64,000 nt of DNA from Xylona heveae TC161 (Eukaryota; Ascomycota; Xylonomycetes; Xylonales; Xylonaceae). The position numbers were made by a program, and so were the translations under genes. Below the pieces are notes generated by a model. The model was not told the origin of the DNA. It ran no database searches and worked only from the letters and a program-made list of their open reading frames with translations. The stretch spans positions 1,277 to 65,276 of the forward strand of contig NW_017264208.1 of the NCBI RefSeq assembly GCF_001619985.1, given 5' to 3'. The first letter of the stretch is position 1, and each line of letters starts with the position of its first letter. Shown here piece by piece: positions 33,360 to 44,093 of this stretch.

Positions 33360-36300
33360 ATGCACCCACTCAACCCGTTCTTGCGCGCTTTCTTCCGGAG
33401 CACTCTCCCAGCACAGTGCGCCCCGGTTCAACACCACGTAAGATATCCCTTCCTTTTGGATAGATCCGGTTTCTTTAAGCCTGTGTCAATCTCAGCTGAC
33501 CATTAGCCTGTCCTAGATTCTGCTGGTGCCGACCACTGAAGTCCTTCTCAGCACAAAAGATCGAGATTCAAATGCCCTCTACGCTGATCTTGCGACCTCG
33601 GAGGATTTCCTAGGGAGTCATGTCCTGCGTATTCCGGAGGGCTCGCCAACTCCTTCTGGCAAGGAAAATGGCCCCATTAGGGATGGCAGAGGAAAGCCGA
33701 AGCAATTCACGACTGTGAATGGCCGAACGGTCGTGGTCAAGGACACATTTGTCTACAGTAATAAAGGTTCACATGGTGCCACACATTGCTTGTTGGAATG
33801 ATGGTCTAACTTATTTATGTGGCAGGTTTCAAACATCTCAACCAAGCGCAGCTCCTCCAAGATGTAGTTTACTACCCAGACACTCTGGAGCCGCAGCAAT
33901 GGCTCATCTACTATATTTCAAAGCCTCTCGTGGGCTCGCCGGAACCAGTGGCTATTATGCCAGCATTGGTTCCAGACTCCGCAAAACCTCTGCGTGGCGC
34001 CGACCCAAAGAGAACAAGTTTGAGATTAGAAGGAACGTCAGCGCTGCCCAGGAAAAAGGATATCAAATCCTTCAACGATCTTCTCAATCAATTTCCGATG
34101 ATTGCAAGGCAGATGCATCCAGGGCTAGAACGGCTGTTTAGGGAATTCAAATCGTCGGTAGAAAAGCCGTTGCCGAACCCTCCCACAGGATCGGCTTCAT
34201 CGATATCATCTCGAAGACGCTCTTCGTCCTCGTCGGCCGCGAACAGTGTCATGTCTGCATATAATGCCCTTCTCAGTGGACAATCAGATGCCCATCTACC
34301 ACCATCCGCAATTTACTTGGAAGAGGATGAGGATGAGCTAAGGGCTGCACTCGAAACGGCAGTTACAGCAGCTATCGATCTCTTCCAACTGGTTGACAAG
34401 CAGCAGCTGTCTCTTCTTGGCGCCACTACAGATTTGACTGGCCCGTTAGTGGAGAAACAAATAGAGCGCTATGTGAGCGAACAGCTTCATGATCCGTACT
34501 TGTTCCCCCGGATATGTTCTGTACGACGCTCGGAGGACATTGAGCTAGAGTCACACATTAGGCATATGGTTCATGTGGACATATCCCAGGTCGGGATTCC
34601 CATTGGAAATGACCATGAAGGCAAGAAAGAGCTTATCTTGAGACTGGGTCGCGGAGTTGAGGAGTTTCGAAAGATGGGTGTTGCCGGCAGCCCGCAAGAA
34701 ATGATGGACGTCCTTCTGGCGACGGAGAAGACTATCACTCGACTAGAGGCGCAAAGCCGGAAAGAAGATGGCACTTCACCAAAGGATGAAGAGAAACGAG
34801 ATCATCCTGTAACAATTAGCGCGGACACATTGGTTTCGCTGCTGTTGGTGGTCGTCATCAGAGCTCAAGTCCGACATCTCTTCGCGCGCCTATCCTATAT
34901 GCGCCATTTTATATTTGTCGATGATGTTGAGAGTGGCGAGATGGGCTACGCGCTCAGTACTTTCGAGGCCGTTTTGGTTTACTTGGCAAAGGACGCCGGT
35001 GGTTTGAGACGTGCAAGCAGACTGAATAAGCGTCTTTGGGATGCAACACGAAATGGTAGAGTCAGTGACATGAGGGCAATTCTTGAGCCGGAAGCAGCTG
35101 CGATCGAAGAAATGAAGACGGTGGAAGAACCGGAGGAAATTGACGAATATGATTCCGCCGTGCTTGACCATACATACGGCATGAATGGAAATATCATATC
35201 GTCTACTGCAGATTCTGTCCCACAACCACTCAGTCAATCAAGCGAGGAGGTTGATGACCCAGAAATTTCTGCACTGGCTCACGTCTTCCCATTCCAAGCA
35301 AGCAGAAATGCGGCCATCATAGAGTCTCGGAGACCTCGGGTTGTAAAGCATGTTTCCATGGATACTCGCAGTCTCTCCAGCTCTTCTGGGTATTCATTCC
35401 ACTCGCGTTCAACGACCATGGATTCAACCACGAGCAATTGGGAAAGTGATACTTCCATTGAAAAATTATCCATGACGCAAGACTCCTCTGGTCAATCAAC
35501 TTTGATGATGGCGGTGGAAAGTCGCCAAACCAAAGGCCTCAGGTATCTGCTCAGCCTTGAAGAGTACTATCCGCTAGATTTTGTTCTCTCTGATACAAAT
35601 AATGAGGGTACAACGCTTCTGAGTGCAGCCGTGCAACTTGGAGATGTGGAACTGATCGATACTCTTCTGGATACATTATTCAAAGCGAAGCAGAGATCCA
35701 TCATTAGCTCTTACCTCCAAAAGCAGGATTTTAGAGGTAGAGGCGTTGGACACTATCTTTTCAACGCGCCTCATCTGATCACCAGGCTTGGAACGCTCAT
35801 ATCATGGACTCAGCGAGATCGGAACGGTCAAACGCCTCTATTTGCGTTGTGTCGCTCTTATGATCACTCAGAATATAGGAGCATGGTCGAAGCAGGTCTT
35901 GCAGCTGCGAACGAAGCTCAGGGCGATGACGAACCGCTGCATCTGGATGACCATTTAGATGCCAAAGGCAATACGCTCCTACACATCGTCAGCGATCCTT
36001 ATCTGACGGTACAAATTCTATATCATTGCGACTCCGATGCCAACGCGACAAATGACAAGCGGTTCACCCCACTCATGGTCGCGAGCAAATTCGGTAGGAT
36101 TGACATGGTGAGAGCTTTCTTTGGAGATCCACGAGTAGATATCTATGCCAAGGAACTACGAGGCTTGACGGCTGTTGAGCTGGCCAAGGATGATGACGTT
36201 CGGAACCAGATTGATGATTTGACTCTCTTCTCACATCAATCGGCAGTAGATGGCCGCATCACTGCTGTTGTGCGGTCTTTCTTCGTCGATGACTCTTCGA

Positions 36301-37425
36301 TACGGCTAATTGTTAAATCCGGTGCACCAAGCTCGGATTCGACCTTTACCGTAACGACATGCCGACGTTCACTCACTGATTTCGAGAACCTGGCAAAATG
36401 GCTCTCTGTGGAACAGCCCGCGTCATGGCTGCCGTCCATTTCTAATTTCCGATCTCCGTATCAGCTTCCATCTAAACCGTCGAGGGCAATTCTGCGGGAC
36501 ATTCAAATACGACTGGATTCCTTTTTAAAAATTCTGCTTGCCCACACAAATTTCTCAACACATGAGATGCTCTGGGAATTTTTCCTTGTCCCTGATATTC
36601 AACCCGAGATGATGGCTGAGAGGAGCAAGCGCAAGGCTGCGGCGCGGGCAGAGGATGTGATGGACGAATATCCTCCGGTGGAGGATACTAGAGACGTGGA
36701 GACGTTTGTGGGTCATGCGAGAGAATTGGTACGAGGGATGAACCATTCTACAAGGAGTGTGCTCAGGCGCAGCAACAAAATGAGGACCCTCCGTGGAGGT
36801 AAGTCAGGCTCTTTCAGTTGCTGAATTGCATTGGGCTAATGAAACGACTATAGATCTCTTCGATGCCCAGGAACTTTTAGTCTCTGCGTTTTCGACACTG
36901 CCGTTCCTTCCACAGTCTCATCTTGTCGCCTTCAATCGGCTTATTGCCAGCACGCAGCAGCCTGAACTCTCTCCAGAAGCCCTCTTCTTTTACGACTTTC
37001 AGTCAATTGCTTCGACCATACAAGCCGTTCTCGTTTCCCTTTCTCGACCACACATGCTTATAGAAAATATGGCGCAAACTTCCAAAATCATCGATCGACA
37101 CCTTTCGTCACTCCGGAGATCTGACAGATGGCCCCTCGGACTTCTTGATGATACTCGCAACAAAGTGCACCAAGATGCGGCCGATAAAGTAATAAACAGC
37201 CGGCGGGAGCTTGCTCGGCTTGGTGCAGAACTCCGGTATACCCAACAAACTGTCGCTGCTGAGCTAGCCGGTTGGCAGGAACTGCATGAAAAGATGGGGC
37301 GACGGGCCATTCGCCAGCTCGCTCGTCGAACTTTGGTGTCGGAACGCGCCAGACTGGAGGCCATGAAGCGAGCTGTCAGGGGCTGCGCAACCCTGCGAGA
37401 GGAATCTCAACGAGCTAGGGGCTGA
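33360..37425 (+). CDS. VPS9-domain Rab5 exchange factor with ankyrin repeats and PX-like domain
   Basis: Four exons (33360-33437, 33517-33766, 33826-36798, 36854-37425) give 1290 residues. The ATG at 33360 (MHPLNPFLRAFFRS) is chosen over one at 33356 because only it keeps phase across intron 1. The VPS9 domain is about residues 320-515 and includes YLFPRICS, VTISADTLVSLLLVVVIRA and HFIFVDD, MGYALSTFEAVLVYL. Ankyrin repeats follow (about 660-905), for example QSTLMMAVESRQTKGLRYLL and FTPLMVASKFGRIDMVRAFF. A PX-like phosphoinositide-binding region lies around 920-1035 (SLTDFENLAKWL). The tail is helical and Arg-rich. VPS9 proteins load GTP on Rab5-type GTPases in endosome fusion. The VPS9 plus ankyrin pairing recalls animal VARP, but orthology is not shown. 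Confidence 0.88.
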
Positions 37426-38217
37426 GATAGGATGTGACTGAGAACGAATTGGCATATCTCTTTCGGGATAAATTTTACACTGTTTGAACAATATTCCGCA
37501 CTGCGAGAATGGCGTTGACGGCGAGGCATCTGCACACCAGCGAGGGTACTGATGGGAAGCGTCCTGCATTTTGAGCGATTATGAACACATGGAAGCTAGA
37601 TCTCATATGTGAAATATTAGTCCAACGGCCTATCACTGATATGGAAGACATTGCTCTAAGAACCTTGGAGCTTCTGATTTTACATGTTCAATTTATAGAG
37701 AATTAAGGAATGATATTATATCAATGCTACAAGGATATAATTATATAACAAATCTTAAAAAAATATAACTATGAATCAGTACTCCACAAAAAGGTCTTGA
37801 ATTACGTCAAAAAAAAAACAAAAAAAAAAGCCACAACCAAGCATAAAATTGACCAGACTACTTTAAATTCTTTAAAATCTAATCAATGGATGGCAGTGAA
37901 CTACAACAACTTAAAAAGTGCAATGTTTGGAAAATGAAATCCAGCAAATGACGTCTCGGTCTCACCGCTCTCGGCTTCTGCCGCCAACCCCACGACTCTA
38001 CAAGCTCCCCGTCGTCCGTTCGAGTCAAGCCAGGCCGCACATTCAACAGCTATATCCCAACGACCTTACCTTTTTGCACAAGTTCATATTCATACCGAAA
38101 ACTCAGCGTTAAACTCTTTCTAGAATTTCTTGTTTTTTAATTGAATCATGATACCCTAATTTCCCAATCACGAAACAAAAGACGCAACTCTGAAGCTCCT
38201 TCAGACTTATACCCGCA
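37426..38217. other. Intergenic, AT-rich, no gene
   Basis: The stretch 37680-37920 is very AT-rich with several A runs. The last 250 bases are C-rich and probably the leader of VPS37. Confidence 0.5.
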
Positions 38218-39546
38218 ATGTCAACACCAAGCACGCATTCTTCTACGCCCGGGATACCTAGCACAGCAGCAGCAGCAGCAGGAGGAGGAGGAGGAGGAGG
38301 AGGAGCAGGAGCAGGAATAAGCAATAACGGCGCTCCTGCAGCCTTTGCAGCAGCCGCGTCGCCGATAAGAACTACGTCTTCCACGCCCATATCGACGCCC
38401 ATCTCGCTGTCGAATTTCCCGCTCTATGATCCGAACACGCCCCCGCCCCCGCCGCCCAAGACGGGCAGCGCGACTGGCAGTCCGCGCGTAAGTGGACTCA
38501 CGAGCATCGCGGCGGGAGTCGGGGTGCTGGGTAGCCCTCCGCCCCCTCCACCACCACCACCACCACCACCGCCGCCGCCGCATCAGTATCAGTATCAGTA
38601 CGGCGCAGAAGGGCTGCATTTACATTCGCATTCGCAGTCGCAGTCGCCGGTTGGAGCGGGGAGTCAAACAGCAGCAGCAGCAACAGCAGTAGGGAATGGC
38701 ATGATAGATCAAGGCGCTGCACAGATGCAGCAGCAGCAGCAGCAGCAGCAACAGACCGTGCTGGAACGAGCAAGGATGCAAGAAGATCGATGGTTGCCCA
38801 CGGGCGTCAAGGAACGATCGTAAGTCTCCGGTGACACTTTGTTTACTACACATCTACGCATCTACACATTTCCATCGCTCGAATCCTAGGAATGGATTTT
38901 TTGTTAAAAAAAAAAAAGAAAGAAAGAAAGAAAGAAAGAAAGAAAAAGAGAAAAGAAAACTCATGAGTCAAAATAAATGCTAAATGCTAACACCGGACCA
39001 AGAAAAGCATCACTGGAACACATCCTCTCTACGCCCGCGCTGCTTGACGCGCTGATTTACAGTCCGGAAACCATACACCCGTCACTGTCCAACACCAACA
39101 GCGCGGTCACGAATCAATTGAACACAAACATTGCACTCGCGACGCACCTGCTGAATATTGAGACCCGGGTGCGGAGTCTGCGCGAACATACGCAGACGAA
39201 ATTACTCGCTGCCAGGGGCCTGGAGCAGGCGTGGCGCGGCAAGCAGCGGGATATGGATGCCGCGCTGGAGCCGTGGAGTCCGAAGGCGCTGTACGTGCGG
39301 CTGAGTCAGGCGGTGGCGGAGCAGGAGGGGATATGTCGTGCCCTGGAGGAGAGCTTTCTGGAGGGCGAGACGGGTGTGGGTGTAGGAGGTGGTGTAATTG
39401 CCGGGGGGGGAGTCGAGTCGGGGGTAGCGACGGAGAGAGAGGTGGTGGATTTCTTGAGGAGGTATCGCGATGCAAGACGCCTGGCGTATCTTAGAGGGGA
39501 AAGGAAAGAGAGGTGGGACGAGGGCAGAGTGGGTGGATGGCGGTGA
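38218..39546 (+). CDS. vps37: ESCRT-I subunit VPS37 (Mod_r domain) with low-complexity N-terminus
   Basis: Two exons, 38218-38819 and 39003-39546, joined in phase 2 give 381 residues. The N-terminal 200 residues are extreme low complexity: a Gly run (GGGGGGGG), two Pro runs (six and fifteen), HQYQYQY, His/Ser-Gln stretches and a run of nine Gln before TVLERARMQEDRW. The C-terminal 180 residues are a coiled-coil Mod_r domain: SLEHILSTPALLDALIYSP, TNIALATHLLNIETRVRSL and LEQAWRGKQRDMDAALEPWS. The Pro-rich part resembles the ESCRT-I linkers that bind partners. VPS37 holds together the ESCRT-I stalk with VPS23 and VPS28 for multivesicular body sorting. The 183-nt intron includes a GAAA microsatellite. 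Codon repeats make the length of the N-terminus likely to vary between strains. Confidence 0.82.
38916..38944 (+). repeat. (GAAA)n microsatellite in VPS37 intron
   Basis: About seven tandem GAAA units, preceded by a run of A, lie inside the VPS37 intron. Confidence 0.85.
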
Positions 39547-39850
39547 CATTTCGAGTGCAGACGATGGTCATGTCATGGCATGGCGTCCACAATGAATGTT
39601 TCCTACTTACGGTTGTATTTGGATCGGCTCGGCAGATTATGCATAGCGTTGGAGCAGAATTCTACACTTTCAGACCTGGAATGATTCAAGTCTTTATATT
39701 ACAGCATGTTTACATCACATTGTTCAAAGTATTGAAAGAATAAAGGTAAAATAATGAGTTTCATTTTCTAATGAATTCTATATTGAGTTGTTTTGAAGAT
39801 GGACGAATCTGTTGAGATGTCAGCTATGATCAAAGCTTGACAATGTGTGC
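39547..39850. other. Intergenic 3' region of VPS37
   Basis: Likely VPS37 3' UTR. No gene seen. Confidence 0.5.
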
Positions 39851-40213
39851 CATCAATTAAACGGTTGGGTAAATGCTCAGTTCTCCAAGGTGAATCAAAT
39901 TTGTTTCTTCAATGAAAACTCAGGAAGAACACAGCGAATTTTGAGTTCATCAGGCAAGGGTTGTGGGTTGGACAAGGGAAATGCACAAAGCATTCATGCA
40001 GAAAGTGACGAGACGTACTATTTTCATGGGAGACGAAGACACGGCAAGTCAGCAAGGCATAACCTATCGGCCACAACTTATCAGCATTGGCTCGAAGACC
40101 GTTTCAAAGTACTCAAGTGAATAAGAGCAAAAGAGAACCATCTGAAATCAGGCTTGACGCCCATCTGTTAGCCACAACTCATAAGAGACATGATGGGGTT
40201 ACTGGATGCTTAC

Positions 40214-40320
40214 CTCATTAAATCAGAATTTTCAGTGTTGTGCGTTCATTCCCGAGCATCCTGCATTAGAGGTATGCCGGTTCAAACAGTGTGAATAGTG
40301 TTCATCATTTCAAGAGATGG
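40214..40320 (-). ncRNA. Possible third box C/D snoRNA
   Basis: Box C ATGATGA is at 40308-40302, with box D candidates CTGA at 40235-40232 and 40226-40223. The flanks CTCTTGAA and TTTAATGAG can pair imperfectly. No rRNA target is convincing. It follows a GACTAAC branch and GTAG acceptor at about 40358. Weaker than the other two. Confidence 0.35.
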
Positions 40321-40708
40321 CCTCGAACGACAAAAAAAAGGAGAAAAGACTTTGCGAAATACCTACATTCACTTCACGCGAGTTAGTCGACAACTTTCAT
40401 GTACAAATGAAACCGACAGAAGCAAGACGCAAAAAGCGACATAGGCGTCGATGATCAGCTGACGAAGTCTCAACAAGCACTCCCCAGCCAGAGCACCCAC
40501 AGGGTTTGTACGCCCTGTTGTTTAACGGGTGTCCGGTTGAGGGTACACAGTCTGTCCGCCCGTTCGTTCAAAATTCTTCATTTTATATTGGGTCGGCGCA
40601 AAAAAAAAACTGTCAAAGACGACTTGAGATGGAATTACCTATAGCAATAGACCGTTAGCTAATTTTGCTCCGGCAACTTTGCAGAATAAAACAGAATGTA
40701 AAGGTAGC

Positions 40709-40810
40709 AACTGATGTCAGACAAGGCTGAAACTTGATTATAGACAAGGTTCGACATTAATTGTTCGGATTGAGGAATGCCTTTCCGTGTCGTAAGATCA
40801 TCACACAGTT
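40709..40810 (-). ncRNA. Box C/D snoRNA, snR41-like (18S guide)
   Basis: Within intron 40856-40639. Box C GTGATGA is at 40804-40798 and box D CTGA at 40720-40717. The ends pair: AACTG (40810-40806) with CAGTT (40713-40709). Upstream of box D, 14 bases are complementary to the conserved 18S rRNA word CAAGGCTGAAACTT (same sense on the plus strand at 40722-40735). The fifth base from box D faces the G of CAAG, the site that yeast snR41 methylates as Gm1126 (from memory). A second 11-base element (40772-40782) is complementary to GAGGAATGCCT near the 18S 3' end. Length of 102 nt is normal. Confidence 0.85.
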
Positions 40811-40994
40811 TTAAGGGACAGAAAAGGAAGAAAAAAAGACAGATAAAAAGACATACCTTTATCACTGGAATAATACGATGGGGTATCTAGACATTATAGC
40901 GACATCAACGTCAATCAAAAGCAAGCTAAGAGAGTCCAAGCAGTTAGCGCTCAACTCTCAAAAAGTCATTCATAAGCCATAGAATGCAGATAGT

Positions 40995-41085
40995 AGAGCT
41001 CAGAGTAATTCTAGAGTTTTGGTTTGTCCTGCACGATGCTATCGGAGTTGAATTGTTCGTGGTAAAGAATTCATCACTGTGATGA
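40995..41085 (-). ncRNA. Box C/D snoRNA candidate, U45-like (18S guide)
   Basis: Within intron 41121-40887. Box C GTGATGA is at 41077-41071 and box D CTGA at 41003-41000, 67 bases between. Directly upstream of box D, 11 bases are complementary to the conserved 18S word TAATTCTAGAG (plus strand 41006-41016). The rule of the fifth base points to the second A of GGTAATTC, the region targeted by human U45 (from memory). A clear terminal stem is not seen, so the ends are approximate. Confidence 0.7.
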
Positions 41086-41674
41086 ATAGAGAACACAATG
41101 GAGGGGGAAAAAAGGACATACCATCTAAAAAGTTCGAATCAAAGCATTTGATACTCGTCCATGATTCCACCGCTGTCAGACTCTGAGAGCAGAAGCGATG
41201 ATGAATAGACAAGGCGAGAAAAAGATGAAAAGAAATATTTGTGAAGCTACAAGGGAAAAAGCGAGTGGGAGGAGGTTCAAGTAGTGCTCACGAAGCGAGA
41301 AATAAGCTGGAACGCGCTAGCTACGGAGCGCGACAGCTCCTCGATACGATAAATTTACCTAATACGATTCGATCCCCTAACCCTCTCAGGCATTCATATG
41401 AAATTCGTCACCAGAGATATTATTCACAGATGATCGTTGCATGACTCCGATTGAAATTGCGATTCAATTGAACATCTGGCACGATGCCTTTGAAATAGAC
41501 AATCTGGTTCGTCAAATAACGACAGATGTAGCACAAAGCTAGCTGTAAAAAAAAGTGATGATCAAAGGACTAAAAGGTCACTTGAATAAATCCAGATAAT
41601 AAATATAAAAATTGAAGAAAAAAAGCCAAACGCTAAATTGGAAATTTAAACCAATAAAAAATGCTGCATCTTAT

Positions 41675-42991
41675 TCATCTTCTCGCACTATCACATTGCT
41701 CGAGAAATCGATAGATTCCCTCGACCCCTTCATACTCAGAAGAGTCTTTGACCGACTTTGATTTGTTCGACTTGAGACGAGGCTGTTCGAAGAAATAAGA
41801 TGAAGTCTCGTCGCCTTCACTGCTATGGAGACTCGAGTAGCCTGATGGAGATCTGGTCCAAGGATTTTCTTGAATGCTGCCATCCAAATCGTCGAATTCC
41901 AAAGGACTACCGGAATTATGTGAGAAGCCATGCGAGGTAACAGTGCTTGAAGGCGAAATCATGTTTTCCCAATCAACCCTCTCGGGCTCAAAGTACCGTT
42001 CATCATATCCATCCACCGACGAAGCTTCAGAGACTGCATGACTGGGGGCGAATGGGAAACGCAAAGCCATAGTCGTCCCTGCATACACATCAAAATCCCC
42101 ATCTTGACGGATAATGCCGCGCTGGACGCCCAATTCATCGCATAGGTTCTCTACGCTTCGAGCATCACAGCCAGGAAAGTGGACCCGTAATGTCGCCGGC
42201 TTCGGAAGAGTTATAGGCAAGTCTCCCAGTGTGGAGATCCTTTTGAGATCATTAAGGACGGCACTCAAGTCCTGCAGCGAGCGAGAGAAGTCGACGGAGA
42301 GCATCTCGAGAAGGCCATCAGACTTGAGGGAATCGTCATGAGTTTGCGCCTGCGCAGGAGATCCTCGGCTGAGAGGACCAATTGCGGTGATGGTTGGGCT
42401 GAGCTGAAAATCGATGAAAGATCCTGGTGCAGCTTTGGGCAACGAGCTCATTTTCCGCTCTGTCTCATCTTGTAGGGCAGTTATCGCGCGGAACTGCTTT
42501 TCTCCAGAACGCGAATCTACGCCGCAATAATGTGCCTTGCTTCCAGAATGCCAAAAAGCTCGCACTGCGGAAGAAACATTGTTGACAACTTGTGCCGGAG
42601 CTGCAGGAGTATGGGAGAAGTATCTAGCTCCACCAACTCGACCCCCACCAATAGAATATCCCCCAGCGGTGCGAGGAAGAGCGCCGCCCGTAAGATTGGG
42701 CCGAAGTGTAGAAGCGAACGGAGTGCGTAATGTCTGCCGAGAAACAGCACTTCCAATTGCAGAGGCAGGGGGAAGTTTGCCGTCAACCCGCTTGACAGAT
42801 CGAGTGGCCGCAGACGTAAAACGCCTCACTGTAGCATTGATGGCACTGTGCGTTGTGTACCAGCGACCCTTGCTTTGGCGTATAAATGCAGCCCTGTGCA
42901 CTGGATGTCGGACAGGATTGTTGCGAATAAGTACTGGTTCGAGTTCAGCACGAAGTGGGCGAGTTGCAAGAAGAAGCTTCACCCGTGCCAT
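41675..42991 (-). CDS. Conserved fungal protein with mitochondrial-type N-terminus
   Basis: The frame is open from 43411, but the ATG at 42991 (MARVKLLLATRPLRAELEPV) fits a mitochondrial presequence, giving 438 residues. An Arg/Ser/Thr-rich N-terminal third includes RFTSAATRSVKRV and GGARYFSHTPAAPAQ. The middle reads SFIDFQLSPTITAIGPLSRG and MLSVDFSRSLQDLSAVLNDL, and a conserved-looking stretch is LRVHFPGCDARSVENLCDEL, VQRGIIRQDGDFDVYAG. The end is acidic, with EGVEGIYRFLEQCD. I recall closely similar proteins labelled casein kinase II beta 2 subunit in Aspergillus annotations, but I see no CK2-beta zinc finger, so that name looks unsafe. Function unknown. The region 43411-42992 likely holds the promoter or a 5' intron. 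Confidence 0.72.
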   Translation of the reverse strand: MARVKLLLATRPLRAELEPVLIRNNPVRHPVHRAAFIRQSKGRWYTTHSAINATVRRFTSAATRSVKRVDGKLPPASAIGSAVSRQTLRTPFASTLRPNLTGGALPRTAGGYSIGGGRVGGARYFSHTPAAPAQVVNNVSSAVRAFWHSGSKAHYCGVDSRSGEKQFRAITALQDETERKMSSLPKAAPGSFIDFQLSPTITAIGPLSRGSPAQAQTHDDSLKSDGLLEMLSVDFSRSLQDLSAVLNDLKRISTLGDLPITLPKPATLRVHFPGCDARSVENLCDELGVQRGIIRQDGDFDVYAGTTMALRFPFAPSHAVSEASSVDGYDERYFEPERVDWENMISPSSTVTSHGFSHNSGSPLEFDDLDGSIQENPWTRSPSGYSSLHSSEGDETSSYFFEQPRLKSNKSKSVKDSSEYEGVEGIYRFLEQCDSARR

Positions 42992-44093
42992 ATTAGAAGT
43001 CTTCTTTAGGACAGTCCTGGAGGCAAAAGTGTTAGTTGGGGCGCTTACAGGAGAGAAGCATGTTGTTGACGCATTGTGAAGCCGTCTAACATAGAACTTA
43101 CCGTATGGCGTTCCAGGCCACCGGGACCAGCTGATGCCCGCCGGACGGTGGCATAATGCCTCCAAAAACACACAAAATATACGTGTGATTCTGGATTCAG
43201 TCTCGAATTGCAGTTCAGAAGAGCGACAATGTAGGATAAGGTAGGTAAGGTAGGTAGAGGATGTGGCAAATATGACGCACCGCCACAGCCCTTCGCCACC
43301 CTTTCTCCGAGGCTCGACCACGGAGAGTCGGAACTTGATGTTCCGACGAACCTCCTCCATGTGAGCGAAGAGCAGCAGGGCTGCCCACAAAATGAAATCA
43401 ACAAGTCTCAAGATGGCTTTTTACAGTAAATATACAGCAATCATTCATATTACTTTCCGATTTTATGTACAAAACCACATTGAGTGAAGCGTGTTCCCAT
43501 TTAGCCACTTGAATAAAAAAGCAAATCAAAGCAAATTATGGCGCATGAAGCGTCAATCAACGAAACCGTTCAATCATGGTGAAGCAGGACAAAAGATCTC
43601 CGCGGGAAAAATGTATCCGCTATGCCAGAGACATGGGATTGAGCAGAATGTAGAAAGTTGAGATTGTAAAGCACTCTTTCCGAGACAATGAAAAAAGAAA
43701 CATAAAAAGTCGGAGCTTTTCCAATCCTGACGTGTCCCGAAGATTTGCGCCAGGGGAAAAGACAAAAGGAAAAAGGACTGGGTTTCAATAACAATTCTAG
43801 AAATTTTTGAAGCACACCGATGGTTAACCAGCTAATGCTAGTAGGAGAGAAATAGAGAAAAACCCGTGTCGACCATGCAATATGCTCTGCGAGCAAAAAC
43901 TTTTGAGAATCTGAATCAAAGTGTGTGTGTCGAGCCCGGCGCAAATGCAACCAGAGAGGAGTGCGCATTTGATAAAAATAAGAAAAAGAGGCGAAAAGGA
44001 CGTAGAAAATCCTGGTCTTTCAGAATACTGTTTGCAAAGTTAAACGGAGAGAAAGAGAGCTCGCAGAGACGGATGCGTATTTGACCAAGCACC
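42992..44093. other. Intergenic, 1.1 kb
   Basis: Holds the upstream region of the preceding conserved gene and the 3' UTR of the LARP1-like gene. No other gene recognised. Confidence 0.45.

Larger units (their letters stand above)
39900..41520 (-). ncRNA. Candidate spliced non-coding snoRNA host transcript
   Basis: No protein frame of family quality covers this 1.6 kb, yet the minus strand shows good introns. Intron 41121-40887 has a GTATGT donor and CTAG acceptor. A 30-nt exon (40886-40857) follows. Intron 40856-40639 has a GTATGT donor, a GCTAAC branch and CTATAG acceptor. A weaker one lies at 40213-40165. The first two carry box C/D snoRNA-like sequences. Tiny exons around snoRNA-bearing introns are typical of fungal snoRNA host genes, where splicing releases the RNAs. 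Ends of the transcript are not visible, so the limits are approximate. Some exons can be read as a short peptide, so a coding host is not fully excluded. Confidence 0.6.

Noticed and set aside
38221-38619. Minus-strand frame rich in Arg, Trp and Cys runs
   Set aside because: Reverse reading of the VPS37 codon repeats.
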